Part shown: positions 34,121 through 43,845 of the stretch, one piece after another
Numbering within the stretch: the stretch's first letter is position 1
Layout of the letters: every line of letters starts with the position of its first letter
Source: Flagellimonas amphidinii
GTDB lineage: Bacteria; Bacteroidota; Bacteroidia; Flavobacteriales; Flavobacteriaceae
Direction: 5' to 3'
DNA: 64,000 nt
NCBI RefSeq assembly: GCF_013090115.1
Contig: NZ_JABFNN010000017.1
Location: 1 to 64,000, forward strand
Notes under the pieces: generated by a model
What the model was told of the DNA's origin: nothing
The model's input: only the letters and a program-made list of their open reading frames with translations
Databases searched by the model: none
Translations under genes and position numbers: made by a program

Positions 34121-34975
34121 ATGATGTTGGAATATAAACGTATTGATCTTTTTGGGAAGTTACTGTTTGAGACAGCGACCATTCAACCTCCATTCAAGGT
34201 ACCCAATCCCATGAACAATGAAGCCTGCTTCCTACATATAAAAGAAGGAGGCTACAATTCCATTTCTGAAGACGAATTCATCACAATAAATACCAGGCAA
34301 TCCGTGTTGATGAAATGTGGAAATTATGTCGGACAGATGCTACCAGACAAAAAAACGGGCAAATACCAGGCTGTAGCCGTGCATTTTCATCCAGAAGTAC
34401 TCAAAAAAATTTATGCCAATGACATTCCAAGTTTTTTGGTGAACTCCAATACTAAACCTTCTGTCTCCAACATGGCCTTGATGGAAGCTTCAATCCCTGT
34501 GGACAAATATGTGGAAGATATTCTTTTCTACTTTGCCAATCCGCATTTGGTCAACAAGGACATCCTCATATTAAAGACCAAGGAAATCATTCTTTTGTTG
34601 ATGCAGACCCAAAATGCTCCAAAGGTGCTCCAAATTTTGGAAAACTTATTCACGAAACGCACCGTGGATTTTAAATCTACCATAGAATCCCACTTATTTT
34701 CTGAAATTTCAATCAATGAACTTGCCCAACTCAACCATATGAGTATTTCTTCCTTCAAGCGAAAATTTAAGGCCACATACGGTCATCCCCCACTTCAATA
34801 TATTCTTTCAAGACGGTTGGAAAAATCTAAAAATCTTTTGGCCATATCCGACAAATCCATTGGAGATATTGCATTTTCATGTGGATTTAAAACCATCAAT
34901 CATTTCTCTAAAAAATTCAAGGAAAGCTATCAAATTTCACCTTCGCAGTACAGATTGAGCTTATCAGATAAATAG
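34121..34975 (+). CDS. AraC-family transcriptional regulator
   Basis: A 284-residue regulator. The C-terminal domain reads SEISINELAQLNHMSISSFKRKFKATYGHPPLQYILSRRLEKSKNLL then SIGDIAFSCGFKTINHFSKKFKESYQISPSQYR. The N-terminal ~180 residues include a short beta-rich region with INTRQSVLMKCGNYVGQML. The start is MMLEYKRIDLFGK; 26 further upstream codons are open, but they contain the hairpin at 34065-34087, so they are unlikely to be translated. It may control the dimeric-barrel protein gene that follows after 81 bases. Confidence 0.85.
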   Translation: MMLEYKRIDLFGKLLFETATIQPPFKVPNPMNNEACFLHIKEGGYNSISEDEFITINTRQSVLMKCGNYVGQMLPDKKTGKYQAVAVHFHPEVLKKIYANDIPSFLVNSNTKPSVSNMALMEASIPVDKYVEDILFYFANPHLVNKDILILKTKEIILLLMQTQNAPKVLQILENLFTKRTVDFKSTIESHLFSEISINELAQLNHMSISSFKRKFKATYGHPPLQYILSRRLEKSKNLLAISDKSIGDIAFSCGFKTINHFSKKFKESYQISPSQYRLSLSDK

Positions 34976-35056
34976 TTGAACTCCACATCAAAAAGATTTC
35001 CATGGCACTGAGAGAACTTTGCATCATTGTTCAAAACTACTAATAATCAGTGTATT

Positions 35057-35815
35057 ATGAAACAAACAATCACACTTAGTTTATTACTGCTGGGAGTAGC
35101 GGTATTGAGCGGATTTATCATTTCTAAAAATTCAAAGGCAAAAAACATGGAAACAGTTGAAAAAAAGGATGAGTTGATCATCAACACCGGATTTTTTTAC
35201 ATCAAAGATGGAAAAGAAAAAGATTTTGAAATGCTCCGTAGCAGAGGCAACGTTCTATTGGAAAAATATGGTGCTAAAATAGAGCGTGTCATCAAACCAC
35301 AAATGGTTGCCGTGGGCGAACTGGACCTACCGGATGAAATTCACTTTGCGGTCTATCCCAACCAAGCTGCCAAGGAAGCTTTTGACAAGGATCCTGAATT
35401 CCTAAAACTGAAACAGGATTATTTGGCCACTTCCGTGGAAAAAATGTTTGGATTTGTGACCAATAACGATCCTGATTTTAAGTTTTTCCGAGAAATAGGC
35501 GACGCTACTAAAACCTATGGTGTAGCCTTAATCTATTACAAAGAAGGAAAACAATACCAAGAGCAGTTTACAGAATACCATAACGCAGCATGCGAAATCA
35601 TTCCCGAGTTCGGCACCCATTTTGAGCGTTTTCTGATTCCTTTTGGCGCAGCTAACGATTTGGTGGAGCAGCCCAGCGAAATCCATAGATTCTATTTTGA
35701 TAGTCCAGAGGGAATGCAAAATATGGTAAGTGACCCAAGAATGCAGGCTCTTTTTCCAAAACGTGATGCCAGTTTGAAGAACTTGGTTTTCATCATCGGA
35801 GAGGCTCTGCAATAG
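35057..35815 (+). CDS. Exported DUF1330/NIPSNAP-like dimeric alpha/beta-barrel protein
   Basis: A 252-residue protein with an N-terminal hydrophobic anchor (TLSLLLLGVAVLSGFII). The rest is two similar ~100-residue halves, each with the look of a dimeric alpha/beta-barrel (FYIKDGKEKDFEMLRSRGNVLLEKYGAKIERVI; ALIYYKEGKQYQEQFTEYHNAACEIIPEFGTHFERFL). DUF1330- or NIPSNAP-like domains of this size usually bind small ligands. The specific role is unknown. It follows an AraC regulator and ends at a terminator. Confidence 0.7.
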   Translation: MKQTITLSLLLLGVAVLSGFIISKNSKAKNMETVEKKDELIINTGFFYIKDGKEKDFEMLRSRGNVLLEKYGAKIERVIKPQMVAVGELDLPDEIHFAVYPNQAAKEAFDKDPEFLKLKQDYLATSVEKMFGFVTNNDPDFKFFREIGDATKTYGVALIYYKEGKQYQEQFTEYHNAACEIIPEFGTHFERFLIPFGAANDLVEQPSEIHRFYFDSPEGMQNMVSDPRMQALFPKRDASLKNLVFIIGEALQ

Positions 35816-35840
35816 GACAATCAATTTGTTGGAACAAAAA

Positions 35841-35864
35841 ATGGGGCAAATTGCCCCGTTTTTC
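35841..35864. terminator. Terminator, GGGGCAAATTGCCCC type
   Basis: GGGGC / GCCCC stem with loop AAATT, followed by T5, between the convergent genes ending at 35815 and 35876. The same hairpin core recurs at 41652-41667. Confidence 0.8.
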
Positions 35865-35875
35865 ATTGTATTAAT

Positions 35876-36400
35876 TTAAAGTAAACCCTTTGCTTTTAAT
35901 TCTTTCATCTGGGTGAGCACCTTACCTACCGCTTGGGTCATGGATTTTGCTGAGATGGTAGCCCCAGAAATTGCATCTACATCATTGCCGTACTCAATAG
36001 TATCTCCCGGTTTTTTGCCTATAAACTGTTTTAACCAGCGCTGGCTTCCAATTTGACGACCATGGTTTTCACGATAAATCAAAACCTTGGCTTTTTTCAC
36101 ATCCAATTCTGGGTCAAAAAGCACCACGTAGTCAAATATATCCTTCATACTGGGTGCTTTTCCCAAATAGGCATACCCCAATACTTCGGATTCCAGTTGA
36201 ATCTTGAACAAACTGTCTTCTCCAAGATTCAACTCAAGAGGTTGCAATTCAAAACCTTCAACTTCAAAAGTGGTCTGCACAGCATTGTTCAGTTTTTCTT
36301 GAAGTTTTGGGGATATCTTGGGTGTATTGGTAAATCCAAAGAAAAAGAAGGCCGTGAAAATCACGGCCAAACCTAAAATTATATTTTTATTTGCCTTCAA
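35876..36400 (-). CDS. Exported FMN-binding-domain protein (RnfG/NqrC-like)
   Basis: A ~174-residue protein with a hydrophobic N-terminal segment (NIILGLAVIFTAFFFFGF). The FMN-binding domain carries DAISGATIS at about residues 142-150, the flavinylation motif in which FMN is linked to the Thr by ApbE. The preceding part includes GYAYLGKAPSMKDIFDYVVLFDPELDVKKAKVLIYRENHG, which matches the domain. It is probably a periplasmic electron carrier. There is no ATG: a TTG at 36400 (next residues KANKNIILG) is the most natural start and overlaps the DUF6607 stop by 14 bases, indicating coupled expression. Confidence 0.82.
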   Translation of the reverse strand: MKANKNIILGLAVIFTAFFFFGFTNTPKISPKLQEKLNNAVQTTFEVEGFELQPLELNLGEDSLFKIQLESEVLGYAYLGKAPSMKDIFDYVVLFDPELDVKKAKVLIYRENHGRQIGSQRWLKQFIGKKPGDTIEYGNDVDAISGATISAKSMTQAVGKVLTQMKELKAKGLL

Positions 36401-37313
36401 CACCAGAATTTTCCTCTTTATCAGCAACAAATTTGCCTAGAAGTTCAGTAATCTTTGAGGTATCTGCGTTCATTTTCTCCAATGGATAAAAGTGCATGAA
36501 CATAGGCTTGTCATCTACTTTCTTCAACAAGGTTAAATCACCCTTTCTATCATAAACTGTATCCCAAGAAGTTCTCACATTGGCCCAAAAATCCTTGTGT
36601 GCTTTCCACCAATCTAAAGCAACTTGACATTTGCTGTCATCTACTTTGGTATAGACATTCATACCTTTTTCCTGTGCTAACAATACATCCTCTTTACCAT
36701 CTTTACGGATAACTTTATCATTATCCTGCTCATGAACCCAACCATAAGAAGTAATTTCTTGGCGATTTCCACGCTTCATCACATTGTAATCGCTTCTTTT
36801 GGTATACTCCCTTCTTGGAAGTGGAGAATCTGTTTTGTTCTCCCAGTAATGTTTGCCATCAAAATGAACCCAAGTGGCGGAACCTGAGTAACGAGGACTA
36901 TCATCCACTTGATAAACTTTTTGTGTCCACTGTCCTTTTACGGCATCTTTCGGTAATTGTTTAAAAACCCAATTGTTGTCCTTGTCATAGTAAAAAACAT
37001 TCTGGTTTTCATACAACCAATCCTGTCTCCAGTGCTTGATTACCATAGTATCATTCACCACCAATAAATGCTGAATGGATATTTTATCATTTTCATCCGC
37101 AATGGGAAGAGCCAGTTCTAAAGCACCTGCGGTGTAATCCATTTTCTTCTCGTAATCTATTTCAGGAGCAAAGGTCTCGGTATACTTAAAAGTTATATCG
37201 TAGCAACCGCACATGTCCAAGATGGCCTTTCTATCCTGTTCGTGTTTGTTTTGGGCGTTAGCCATAAAAGCTCCCATCGCAACTAAGGCTATGGAAAGAA
37301 TTGATTTTTTCAT
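36387..37313 (-). CDS. DUF6607-family exported protein
   Basis: A 308-residue exported protein (signal peptide ending FMANAQ). The mature start reads HEQDRKAILDMCGCYDITFKYTETFAPEIDYE, then IQHLLVVNDTMVIKHWRQDWLYENQNVFYYD and WVHFDGKHYWENKTDSPLPRREYTKR, the features of DUF6607. Function is unknown; relatives are commonly seen beside TonB receptors. The CGC near the N-terminus and many aromatic/His residues could bind heme or metal (inference). It shares a palindromic site and a divergent promoter region with the TonB receptor gene. Confidence 0.75.
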   Translation of the reverse strand: MKKSILSIALVAMGAFMANAQNKHEQDRKAILDMCGCYDITFKYTETFAPEIDYEKKMDYTAGALELALPIADENDKISIQHLLVVNDTMVIKHWRQDWLYENQNVFYYDKDNNWVFKQLPKDAVKGQWTQKVYQVDDSPRYSGSATWVHFDGKHYWENKTDSPLPRREYTKRSDYNVMKRGNRQEITSYGWVHEQDNDKVIRKDGKEDVLLAQEKGMNVYTKVDDSKCQVALDWWKAHKDFWANVRTSWDTVYDRKGDLTLLKKVDDKPMFMHFYPLEKMNADTSKITELLGKFVADKEENSGVEGK

Positions 37314-37348
37314 AATGGTGTTGTTAATCGTGTTCAAAAATTGAGATA

Positions 37349-37397
37349 CAAAAATATTAAATTTATTTAGATTCAATTAAAATAAACAATATATTTG
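37349..37397. promoter_or_regulatory. Divergent promoters flanking a palindromic operator candidate
   Basis: Rightward: TATATTTG (37390-37397) is a full -7 match for the TonB receptor gene. Leftward: TATTTTTG (37349-37356, minus strand) is a full -7 match for the DUF6607 gene, with a TTG (complement of 37374-37376) 17 bases upstream. Between them lie arms TTATTTAGATT (37363-37373) and AATTAAAATAA (37375-37385), which pair at 9 of 11 positions. The site overlaps the upstream region of both promoters, so one regulator could control both directions. A Fur-type factor is plausible given the genes, but unproven. Confidence 0.55.
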
Positions 37398-37415
37398 CTC
37401 ACTTTTTAATTCATA

Positions 37416-39578
37416 ATGAGTCTAAATAAGAATTATTTCATTGTTGTACTCCTCACATTTGTAGGGCATTGCACATACGCGCAAGAAAATTCTTTTCCCA
37501 AGGATTCCATACATATAAATGAATTGGATGAAGTTATCCTAACTGGCGAAAGCAAAGTGATGTCTTTAAGCAAAAAGTTGTTTGCTGTTGGTGTAGTGGA
37601 CAAGCAGGACATTGCAAAAGTTGCCGGTAATAACCTAGCCGATATCCTTAATTACAACCTCAACATCACCATCACTCCAGATGCTTCTACGGGGAGGTCA
37701 ACTGTTACTATGTTCGGTTTGGATGCCCAATATGTAAAAATTCTTATTGATGGTATCCCCATGGCCAGTGATAATGGGGTTGGTAATAACATTGACATTA
37801 CCCAAATCAATCTAGAAGATGTAGAGCGTATAGAAATTGTAGAGGGATCCATGGGTGTCCTTTATGGGGATAATGCAGTAGCCGGGGTTATCAATATTGT
37901 AACCAAAAGAGGTCTGGAAGGTGATTATGCATGGCAGGTTCAGGTTTCAGTACAAGAAGAAACAGTAGGGAATGAATTTTCATTATTCAATCGTGGACGA
38001 CACATCCAAAATTTTAAGGTCAGTAATCAAATAAATGATAAAATTGGCTACTCCGTTGGTGCATCAAGAAATGATTATGCTGGATTTTACAATACTTATA
38101 AAGGCAAGGATTACGTAAACATTCAAGATAATGCAGTAGTTAATGATGGGCTTAGAGGAACGGAATGGAATCCAAAAGAACAACTCACCGCTTTTGGTAA
38201 CCTTAATGCTACTCTTGGAAAACACAACATCTTTTACAAACTGCAGTATTTTGATGAGTCTGTTAATGTGTATGACCGTAATGTTACCGGAAGGTTGGAC
38301 TCAGGAACTGGACTGGTCAACCCAACGGCATTGGACGAAATTTATGACACCGACCGTTTAGTCAATAATTTAAATATTTCCGGGCCTGTAAAAGGGTTAA
38401 CCACTTATAACTTGTCTTTCTCTTACCAAACCCAAAAAAGATATTTTCAGCAATACGTATACAACATCTTACAACGAGGAATAGAATCGTTCATTGCAGA
38501 TGACCTCAGTCAATCCAGTGATATCTTATATTCGAAAGGTTTTGTGTCGAATATAGTCCCCAAATCTGAATTCTATAACCTTCAGCTGGGCTATGAATTT
38601 ACTCGACAAACCGGTTTTGATGCCATAGCCACTGGTGAATACTCCACAGATGTAGTAGAAAACACACTGGAAAACTATGATTTTTTCGGAGTGATGGACT
38701 TTAACCTAACGGATAAACTATCATTCTATCCTGGTGCTCGATTCACCAACAACACCCAATTTGGCAATAAATTGATTTGGTCCTTGTCATCCACCTATGA
38801 TTTCACAAATACTTTAAAACTAAAAGCAGTATTTGGGTCGGCTTTTAGAGCCCCAAACTTTGAGGAATTGTTCTTCTATTTTGTCGATGCCAATCACAAT
38901 GTACAAGGGAACCCAGAACTTCAGCCTGAAGATGGTATTTCCATTTTCCTAAATCTAGAAAACAAGTTTAAAATCAAGGAAAATGGATTGTTGAAATCAG
39001 CCATAAAATCCTACTATTTTGACATTCAGGATAAAATTGCAAGTGTTGCAACCACAGATGAGAACGACAGAAGTCTATTCACTTTTGACAATGTGGATTA
39101 CTCTAGAATACTTGGATTTTCTTGGGAGAACAGTCTAAGAATAGGGCAATGGCAAGTAGGACTTGGAGCCACTTACATGGGAGAATCAACTTCCATAAAT
39201 GAATCCTCAGAAAGTAACACTGATTATCTGTGGAGTTTTAACCTTCAGTCCAATTTAGGTTACACTATACCTTCTTTGAACACCATAGTATCCGCTCAAC
39301 TAAAATATAGCGGGAGAACACAAGTGCTATTAGAAGGCACTGATGGGCTTGTTGTAGGGCGAACAGATGATTTCACTTGGATGGACGCTTCTATAAAAAC
39401 CAATGTAACCAAGGATATGGCAATCACCCTTGGCGCTAGAAATATCTTCGATATTGTTACCGTAAATGCTTCTGATGTGCCCACTGGTGCACATGGTTCC
39501 TCTGCAGGTTCAAGTAGGCTATTTGGTAATGGTAGATCATATTACTTAAAACTCTTATACAATTTAAACTTTAATTAA
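37416..39578 (+). CDS. TonB-dependent heme/hemophore receptor
   Basis: A 720-residue outer-membrane receptor with a signal peptide (to about residue 22, TYAQ). The plug domain contains VTMFGLDAQYVKILIDGIPMAS and VERIEIVEGSMGVLYGDNAVAGVINIVTKRG. The barrel carries the FRAP...NPEL pair (SAFRAPNFEELFFYFVDANHNVQGNPELQPEDG), typical of heme/hemoglobin receptors, and ends in YYLKLLYNLNFN. A TonB box is not obvious. The HmuY-family gene follows 6 bases later, which supports a heme role; the substrate is not proven by sequence. Confidence 0.9.
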   Translation: MSLNKNYFIVVLLTFVGHCTYAQENSFPKDSIHINELDEVILTGESKVMSLSKKLFAVGVVDKQDIAKVAGNNLADILNYNLNITITPDASTGRSTVTMFGLDAQYVKILIDGIPMASDNGVGNNIDITQINLEDVERIEIVEGSMGVLYGDNAVAGVINIVTKRGLEGDYAWQVQVSVQEETVGNEFSLFNRGRHIQNFKVSNQINDKIGYSVGASRNDYAGFYNTYKGKDYVNIQDNAVVNDGLRGTEWNPKEQLTAFGNLNATLGKHNIFYKLQYFDESVNVYDRNVTGRLDSGTGLVNPTALDEIYDTDRLVNNLNISGPVKGLTTYNLSFSYQTQKRYFQQYVYNILQRGIESFIADDLSQSSDILYSKGFVSNIVPKSEFYNLQLGYEFTRQTGFDAIATGEYSTDVVENTLENYDFFGVMDFNLTDKLSFYPGARFTNNTQFGNKLIWSLSSTYDFTNTLKLKAVFGSAFRAPNFEELFFYFVDANHNVQGNPELQPEDGISIFLNLENKFKIKENGLLKSAIKSYYFDIQDKIASVATTDENDRSLFTFDNVDYSRILGFSWENSLRIGQWQVGLGATYMGESTSINESSESNTDYLWSFNLQSNLGYTIPSLNTIVSAQLKYSGRTQVLLEGTDGLVVGRTDDFTWMDASIKTNVTKDMAITLGARNIFDIVTVNASDVPTGAHGSSAGSSRLFGNGRSYYLKLLYNLNFN

Positions 39579-39584
39579 AAACCA

Positions 39585-41123
39585 ATGAAAAAGTTATCTT
39601 ATTTATACGCAACCTTATTTTTGATAGCTCTGAATTCCTGTAGTAGCGACGATTCAGAAGAGCTGATTGATTTTACAGTTAGCTTTAGCTCAGCAACCAT
39701 CAGCACTACTGAAGAGGACACTACAAAGGAAATCACCTTGAATTTTTCAAGGGCAGCCACCCAAACTGGCACCATCAATGTTTCCTTTGAAGGTGAAAAC
39801 ACCGTATACGGCACCGACTTTTCTACTTCTCCGGCTGGTAACTCAGGGACAATTGCTGTACCAGTTGCTGAGGGAGACCTGAGCGCCACCATCACTTTTA
39901 CCAAAATATTAGATCCTATTGAAGGAAATACCAAATCTGTGACTTTTTCCATAGATGGGTTTGACGTTACCGATTGGAGTACAGGGTCCGTAAGTTCATC
40001 TACTGTTAGTTTCTCTCCCATTGCTGCACTGAGTGGTATTATAGATTTGGAAACAGGTGGCTCAAATATGCCCAACCAAGTGTATTTCGATTTCAGTACC
40101 GGGGTACAAACAGCTGTTCAGAGAGACACTTGGGAAATTGCTCTTTATAATGGAACACAAAACCGCATATATCTAAATGCATCTTTATTAGTGTCTGCCG
40201 CAGAGCTATCTGGCATTACTGATCTCCTTTCGGTCACAGAAAGCACCGAACTAACAGAACCTTTAGAGCTTAACACTTTGGATCCCATGACTTTCCAATC
40301 AACCCCTGTAACTGTAAATACAGTTGCTGAATTGACCCAAGGACTTCCAGTAGGTTATTTCCAATATGGTAACTTATCAGAAAACATTGTATTTACTGAT
40401 AATAAAGAAGGTGATTTGGATGGAACTGCTTTTGCTGAAATTTCCACTACTGCCGAAGACAATAATGTTTACATTGTTGGACTAGGCAACTCCATCCCTA
40501 CTGAAGCTGCAGACCCCGGTAGTATTGATATTACAGGAGACCATAGAGGCTTTATGAAAGTTCGTATTTTGACTGATGGCAATGAATATACCATTCAATA
40601 TGCTGCTTTGGATGAAACCACTACTATTTCAGAGGTAACCATTCCCAAAGATGATACTTACAACCTAACTGCTTTTAGCCTGACTAATGGGGAAAGTGTA
40701 AGTGTAGAGCCAGCAGCAGAACAGTGGGATGTTAACTTTAGCGGTGTTTTCTCTTATTATGGTTATCAAGGCCCTACTTTGGCAGGGTTGACTTATTCAG
40801 ATTATACTGTCCACAACACGTTAGGTGGTGTAGGACTATATCAAGTTACTACTTATGAAGAAGTGGGTGACGTTGTCACCGAATTTGACGTTCCATCTTA
40901 TACTGATTTTGCACGTGAAAATGTAGAAGAATCCTCGTTTGTTTATGATGACAGAGCAATTATTGCGAGTGGTTGGAGAGATGCTTTTGGAGGAGTACTT
41001 AAAGACGATAGATATTATGTGCTAAAAGACGCTGCGGGCAACTACTATAAAATGATGTTCACAGCCTATGTAAGTAATGAAGGAGAACGTGGTAATGCAC
41101 AGTTTACCTATGAACGACTTTAA
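39585..41123 (+). CDS. HmuY-family heme-binding lipoprotein with N-terminal Calx-beta-like region
   Basis: A 512-residue lipoprotein (NSC, Cys19). Residues ~25-145 look like a Calx-beta-type beta-sandwich (VYGTDFSTSPAGNSGTIAVPVAEGDLSATITFTKI). From about residue 150 the HmuY domain begins: NQVYFDFSTGVQTAVQRDTWEIALYNGTQNRIYLNAS, ending GNYYKMMFTAYVSNEGERGNAQFTYERL, both strongly diagnostic. Known HmuY proteins capture heme at the surface and pass it to the TonB receptor. The axial ligand residues cannot be assigned by sight. It is the second gene of the operon. Confidence 0.9.
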   Translation: MKKLSYLYATLFLIALNSCSSDDSEELIDFTVSFSSATISTTEEDTTKEITLNFSRAATQTGTINVSFEGENTVYGTDFSTSPAGNSGTIAVPVAEGDLSATITFTKILDPIEGNTKSVTFSIDGFDVTDWSTGSVSSSTVSFSPIAALSGIIDLETGGSNMPNQVYFDFSTGVQTAVQRDTWEIALYNGTQNRIYLNASLLVSAAELSGITDLLSVTESTELTEPLELNTLDPMTFQSTPVTVNTVAELTQGLPVGYFQYGNLSENIVFTDNKEGDLDGTAFAEISTTAEDNNVYIVGLGNSIPTEAADPGSIDITGDHRGFMKVRILTDGNEYTIQYAALDETTTISEVTIPKDDTYNLTAFSLTNGESVSVEPAAEQWDVNFSGVFSYYGYQGPTLAGLTYSDYTVHNTLGGVGLYQVTTYEEVGDVVTEFDVPSYTDFARENVEESSFVYDDRAIIASGWRDAFGGVLKDDRYYVLKDAAGNYYKMMFTAYVSNEGERGNAQFTYERL

Positions 41124-41161
41124 TTAGCATTTCATAATCGCTAATCCAAAACTTCAAGTAC

Positions 41162-41608
41162 ATGCAGATAAAAAATATAATTCTAGTCATCCTTCGCCTC
41201 ATTTTGGGCGGGATGATGGTCTACGGAGGTATCCAGAAATTCCAAAAACCTATCCCCTCTCCAGTTGAAGTAGTGGAAAAGGTGGAAAAATTCTCATCGC
41301 CAGAAAAGGAAAGCACCCTTCAGAAGATACTGTACATTAGTGGTGCCAAGCAAACCGGATACTTTTGGCAAGTACTGGGAATTTGTGAACTGTTATTTGG
41401 CCTGTTGGTATTGCTACAAGGAACCAGTTTTATAGGTGCCGTGTTCTTACTGCCCATCACCCTGCACATTTTTTTGTTCCATTTATTTTTGGAAGGAGAT
41501 GAACTCAGTGAACTATTGCAGACCGCTGCCCTGTTCTTGATCAATATATTATTGGTACTTAATGAAAAAAGCAAGTGGAGGCATTTGCTTTGGATCAAAC
41601 CCTTTTAG
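41162..41608 (+). CDS. DoxX-like membrane protein
   Basis: A 148-residue protein with four hydrophobic helices (NIILVILRLILGGMMVYGGIQKF, YFWQVLGICELLFGLLVLL, FIGAVFLLPITLHIFLFHLF, AALFLINILLVL). The opening R-L-x-x-G-x-x-x-x-x-G-x-x-K-F and later length match DoxX-like proteins. It lies 38 bases after the HmuY gene and is followed by a terminator, so it is the last gene of the heme-type operon. Its role there is unknown. Confidence 0.75.
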   Translation: MQIKNIILVILRLILGGMMVYGGIQKFQKPIPSPVEVVEKVEKFSSPEKESTLQKILYISGAKQTGYFWQVLGICELLFGLLVLLQGTSFIGAVFLLPITLHIFLFHLFLEGDELSELLQTAALFLINILLVLNEKSKWRHLLWIKPF

Positions 41609-41647
41609 TTTTAGTTTTTAAGGTTACTTGAAGTGAGTTTGAAAGGA

Positions 41648-41673
41648 AAACGGGGCAAATTGCCCCGTTTTTT
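41648..41673 (+). terminator. Terminator of the TonB-HmuY-DoxX operon
   Basis: AAACGGGGC / GCCCCGTTT stem with loop AAATT and T6. The hairpin core is the same as at 35841. Confidence 0.85.
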
Positions 41674-41796
41674 AATATATCTCAAATCAAAAGTGTGTTT
41701 TCCATTTTGGAGATGAGAAATTTCTTAATTTAAAAACAATAATTCTCCTAAATTATCGCTACTTATTATTTGACCAATCAATGTATTAAACCAACT

Positions 41797-43845
41797 ATGA
41801 TTCAACAAATCAAACCTACAGAAGAGTTCAAGTCCAATACAAGCAAAGCCATAATTTCCATTGTATTTTTTGCCATCGTGTACGCCATTATTTTCCTGTT
41901 AGCCATAGCCTTAACGACTATATGCGTATACGGGGGTGTTATGCTCGTGATTTCTGCACCAAGATTCATAACCATTGCATTGGGAATTGGCCTAGCAAGT
42001 TTAGGTTTTCTAATCCTGTTTTTTCTAATCAAATTTATCTTTAAATCACACAAAATAGACCGTTCTCACTTGGTTGAAATAACTGAAAACGACGAACCTG
42101 AACTGTTTAAAATGATTGACGATATAGTTAAAAATGTCGACACCAAATTCCCTAAGAAAGTTTACCTATCGTCTGAAGTAAACGCATCAGTATTTTACGA
42201 CTCAAATTTTTGGAGCATGTTCTTTCCTATTCGAAAAAGCCTACATATTGGCATTGGTCTGGTCAATTCTGTTACACAAGAAGAACTTAAAGCAGTATTA
42301 GCACATGAGTTTGGACATTTTTCACAAAAAACCATGAAAGTTGGCAGCTATGTTTACAATGTAAACCAAGTTATATTCAACATGCTATATGATAATGATA
42401 ATTACGATAAAGCCGTTCAAAGTTGGGCCAATGTAAGTAGTTATATTGCAATTTTTGTGATTTTAGCTGTAAAAATTATTGATGGTATCAAATGGATACT
42501 CATCAAAATGTATGGTATTGTTAACAAGAGTTACATGGGGCTTTCACGAGAAATGGAATTTCATGCTGACGAAATTGCTGCACACATTACCGGTTATGCA
42601 CCACTTAAAAGTGCTCTTCTTAGATTTCAGCTCGCAGACCATTCTTTGAATGACGTGCTCTCATTTTATGATGGAAAAATATCTAAAAACACCCTAAGCA
42701 AGAATGTATTTGCAGAGCAGCATTATGTTATGCAGTTTTTAGCCAAGAACAGTAACCTCAAAATAATAAATGATTTACCCGATGTTACCATTGAGGAGTT
42801 AAATAAACTCAACAAATCAAAATTGGTGATTAAAGACCAATGGGCATCCCACCCTAGTACCGAGGACAGAATTGAGAGATTAGAGAAAACGAACATCCAA
42901 ATTGAAGGAGGAAACAAGGAATCTGCAAACTTGCTGTTCAAGAACATTGAAGCAACACAGCAAAGATTAACCTCAGAGCTGTTCAAAAATGTAAAATTTG
43001 AAGGAGAAACATTATTACTTCCCTATCATAAGTTTCAGGAAGAATATAAATCAGATTTTCTAAAGAACAGTTTTTCTAAAGTGTACAATGGCTATTACGA
43101 TAATAAAAACCCAATGCCAATAGACCTGGATACTTTAGCAACCGAAAATATCAAAGAGTTGGATTCTCTGTTTTCCGATACCCATGTTGGACAAGTGTAC
43201 ACGAGCATTGCACTCCAAAATGACATTGAATCCTTAAAACTTGTCGAAGACAAATCTTTCGGAGTTAAAACATTCGATTATGATGGGAAAAAACACAAAC
43301 GAAGAGAAAGTAAAAAGTTAGCTGAAACTCTTAGCAAGGAACTTGCTCTGTTGAATGAAAAAATCGCATCAAATGATAGTGAAATTTATTACCATTTCAA
43401 GTCAAAAGAACAAAATGTAGGAAATCAGTCAACGCTAAAAAGACTTTATCAACAACTTTTTGACTATGACGTTACCTTCGATAAAAAAATGGAGTTGCCC
43501 AATAAAATGAACGAGAAATTACAGTTCATAAACTATACAACACCTTATGAAGACATTAAAAGTAATTTTCGTCATTTGACTTCTTTGGAAAGAGAACTTA
43601 AGTTAGAAATAAAAAATCTACTGGCCAACCCCAAGTTCGAAACCGAAATAACGGACAACATTAAAGATAACTTTGACAAATACCTATCTAAGGAATGGGC
43701 CTATTTCGGTAGTCAAACTTATTTTGAAGAAAACCTAGGCATACTACTAGGAGCGATTGGAAATTATCAATATCTGCTTTCCAGAGGTTACTTCTTGACA
43801 AAAAAAGAACTCTTGGATTATCAAGAAAGTTTGATTGAAAACTAA
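41797..43845 (+). CDS. M48-family membrane metalloprotease
   Basis: A 682-residue membrane protease. Two hydrophobic helices (about 20-50 and 58-82) precede the zinc motif [13 protein letters not shown] (HEFGH at 170-174). The third ligand is the Glu in [16 protein letters not shown]. Two further helices follow the HEFGH region ([23 protein letters not shown]). The C-terminal ~300 residues are soluble, charged and less conserved, longer than in HtpX. The start is the ATG at 41797. It overlaps the convergent hemL by 4 bases. The substrate is unknown. Confidence 0.88.
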   Translation: MIQQIKPTEEFKSNTSKAIISIVFFAIVYAIIFLLAIALTTICVYGGVMLVISAPRFITIALGIGLASLGFLILFFLIKFIFKSHKIDRSHLVEITENDEPELFKMIDDIVKNVDTKFPKKVYLSSEVNASVFYDSNFWSMFFPIRKSLHIGIGLVNSVTQEELKAVLAHEFGHFSQKTMKVGSYVYNVNQVIFNMLYDNDNYDKAVQSWANVSSYIAIFVILAVKIIDGIKWILIKMYGIVNKSYMGLSREMEFHADEIAAHITGYAPLKSALLRFQLADHSLNDVLSFYDGKISKNTLSKNVFAEQHYVMQFLAKNSNLKIINDLPDVTIEELNKLNKSKLVIKDQWASHPSTEDRIERLEKTNIQIEGGNKESANLLFKNIEATQQRLTSELFKNVKFEGETLLLPYHKFQEEYKSDFLKNSFSKVYNGYYDNKNPMPIDLDTLATENIKELDSLFSDTHVGQVYTSIALQNDIESLKLVEDKSFGVKTFDYDGKKHKRRESKKLAETLSKELALLNEKIASNDSEIYYHFKSKEQNVGNQSTLKRLYQQLFDYDVTFDKKMELPNKMNEKLQFINYTTPYEDIKSNFRHLTSLERELKLEIKNLLANPKFETEITDNIKDNFDKYLSKEWAYFGSQTYFEENLGILLGAIGNYQYLLSRGYFLTKKELLDYQESLIEN

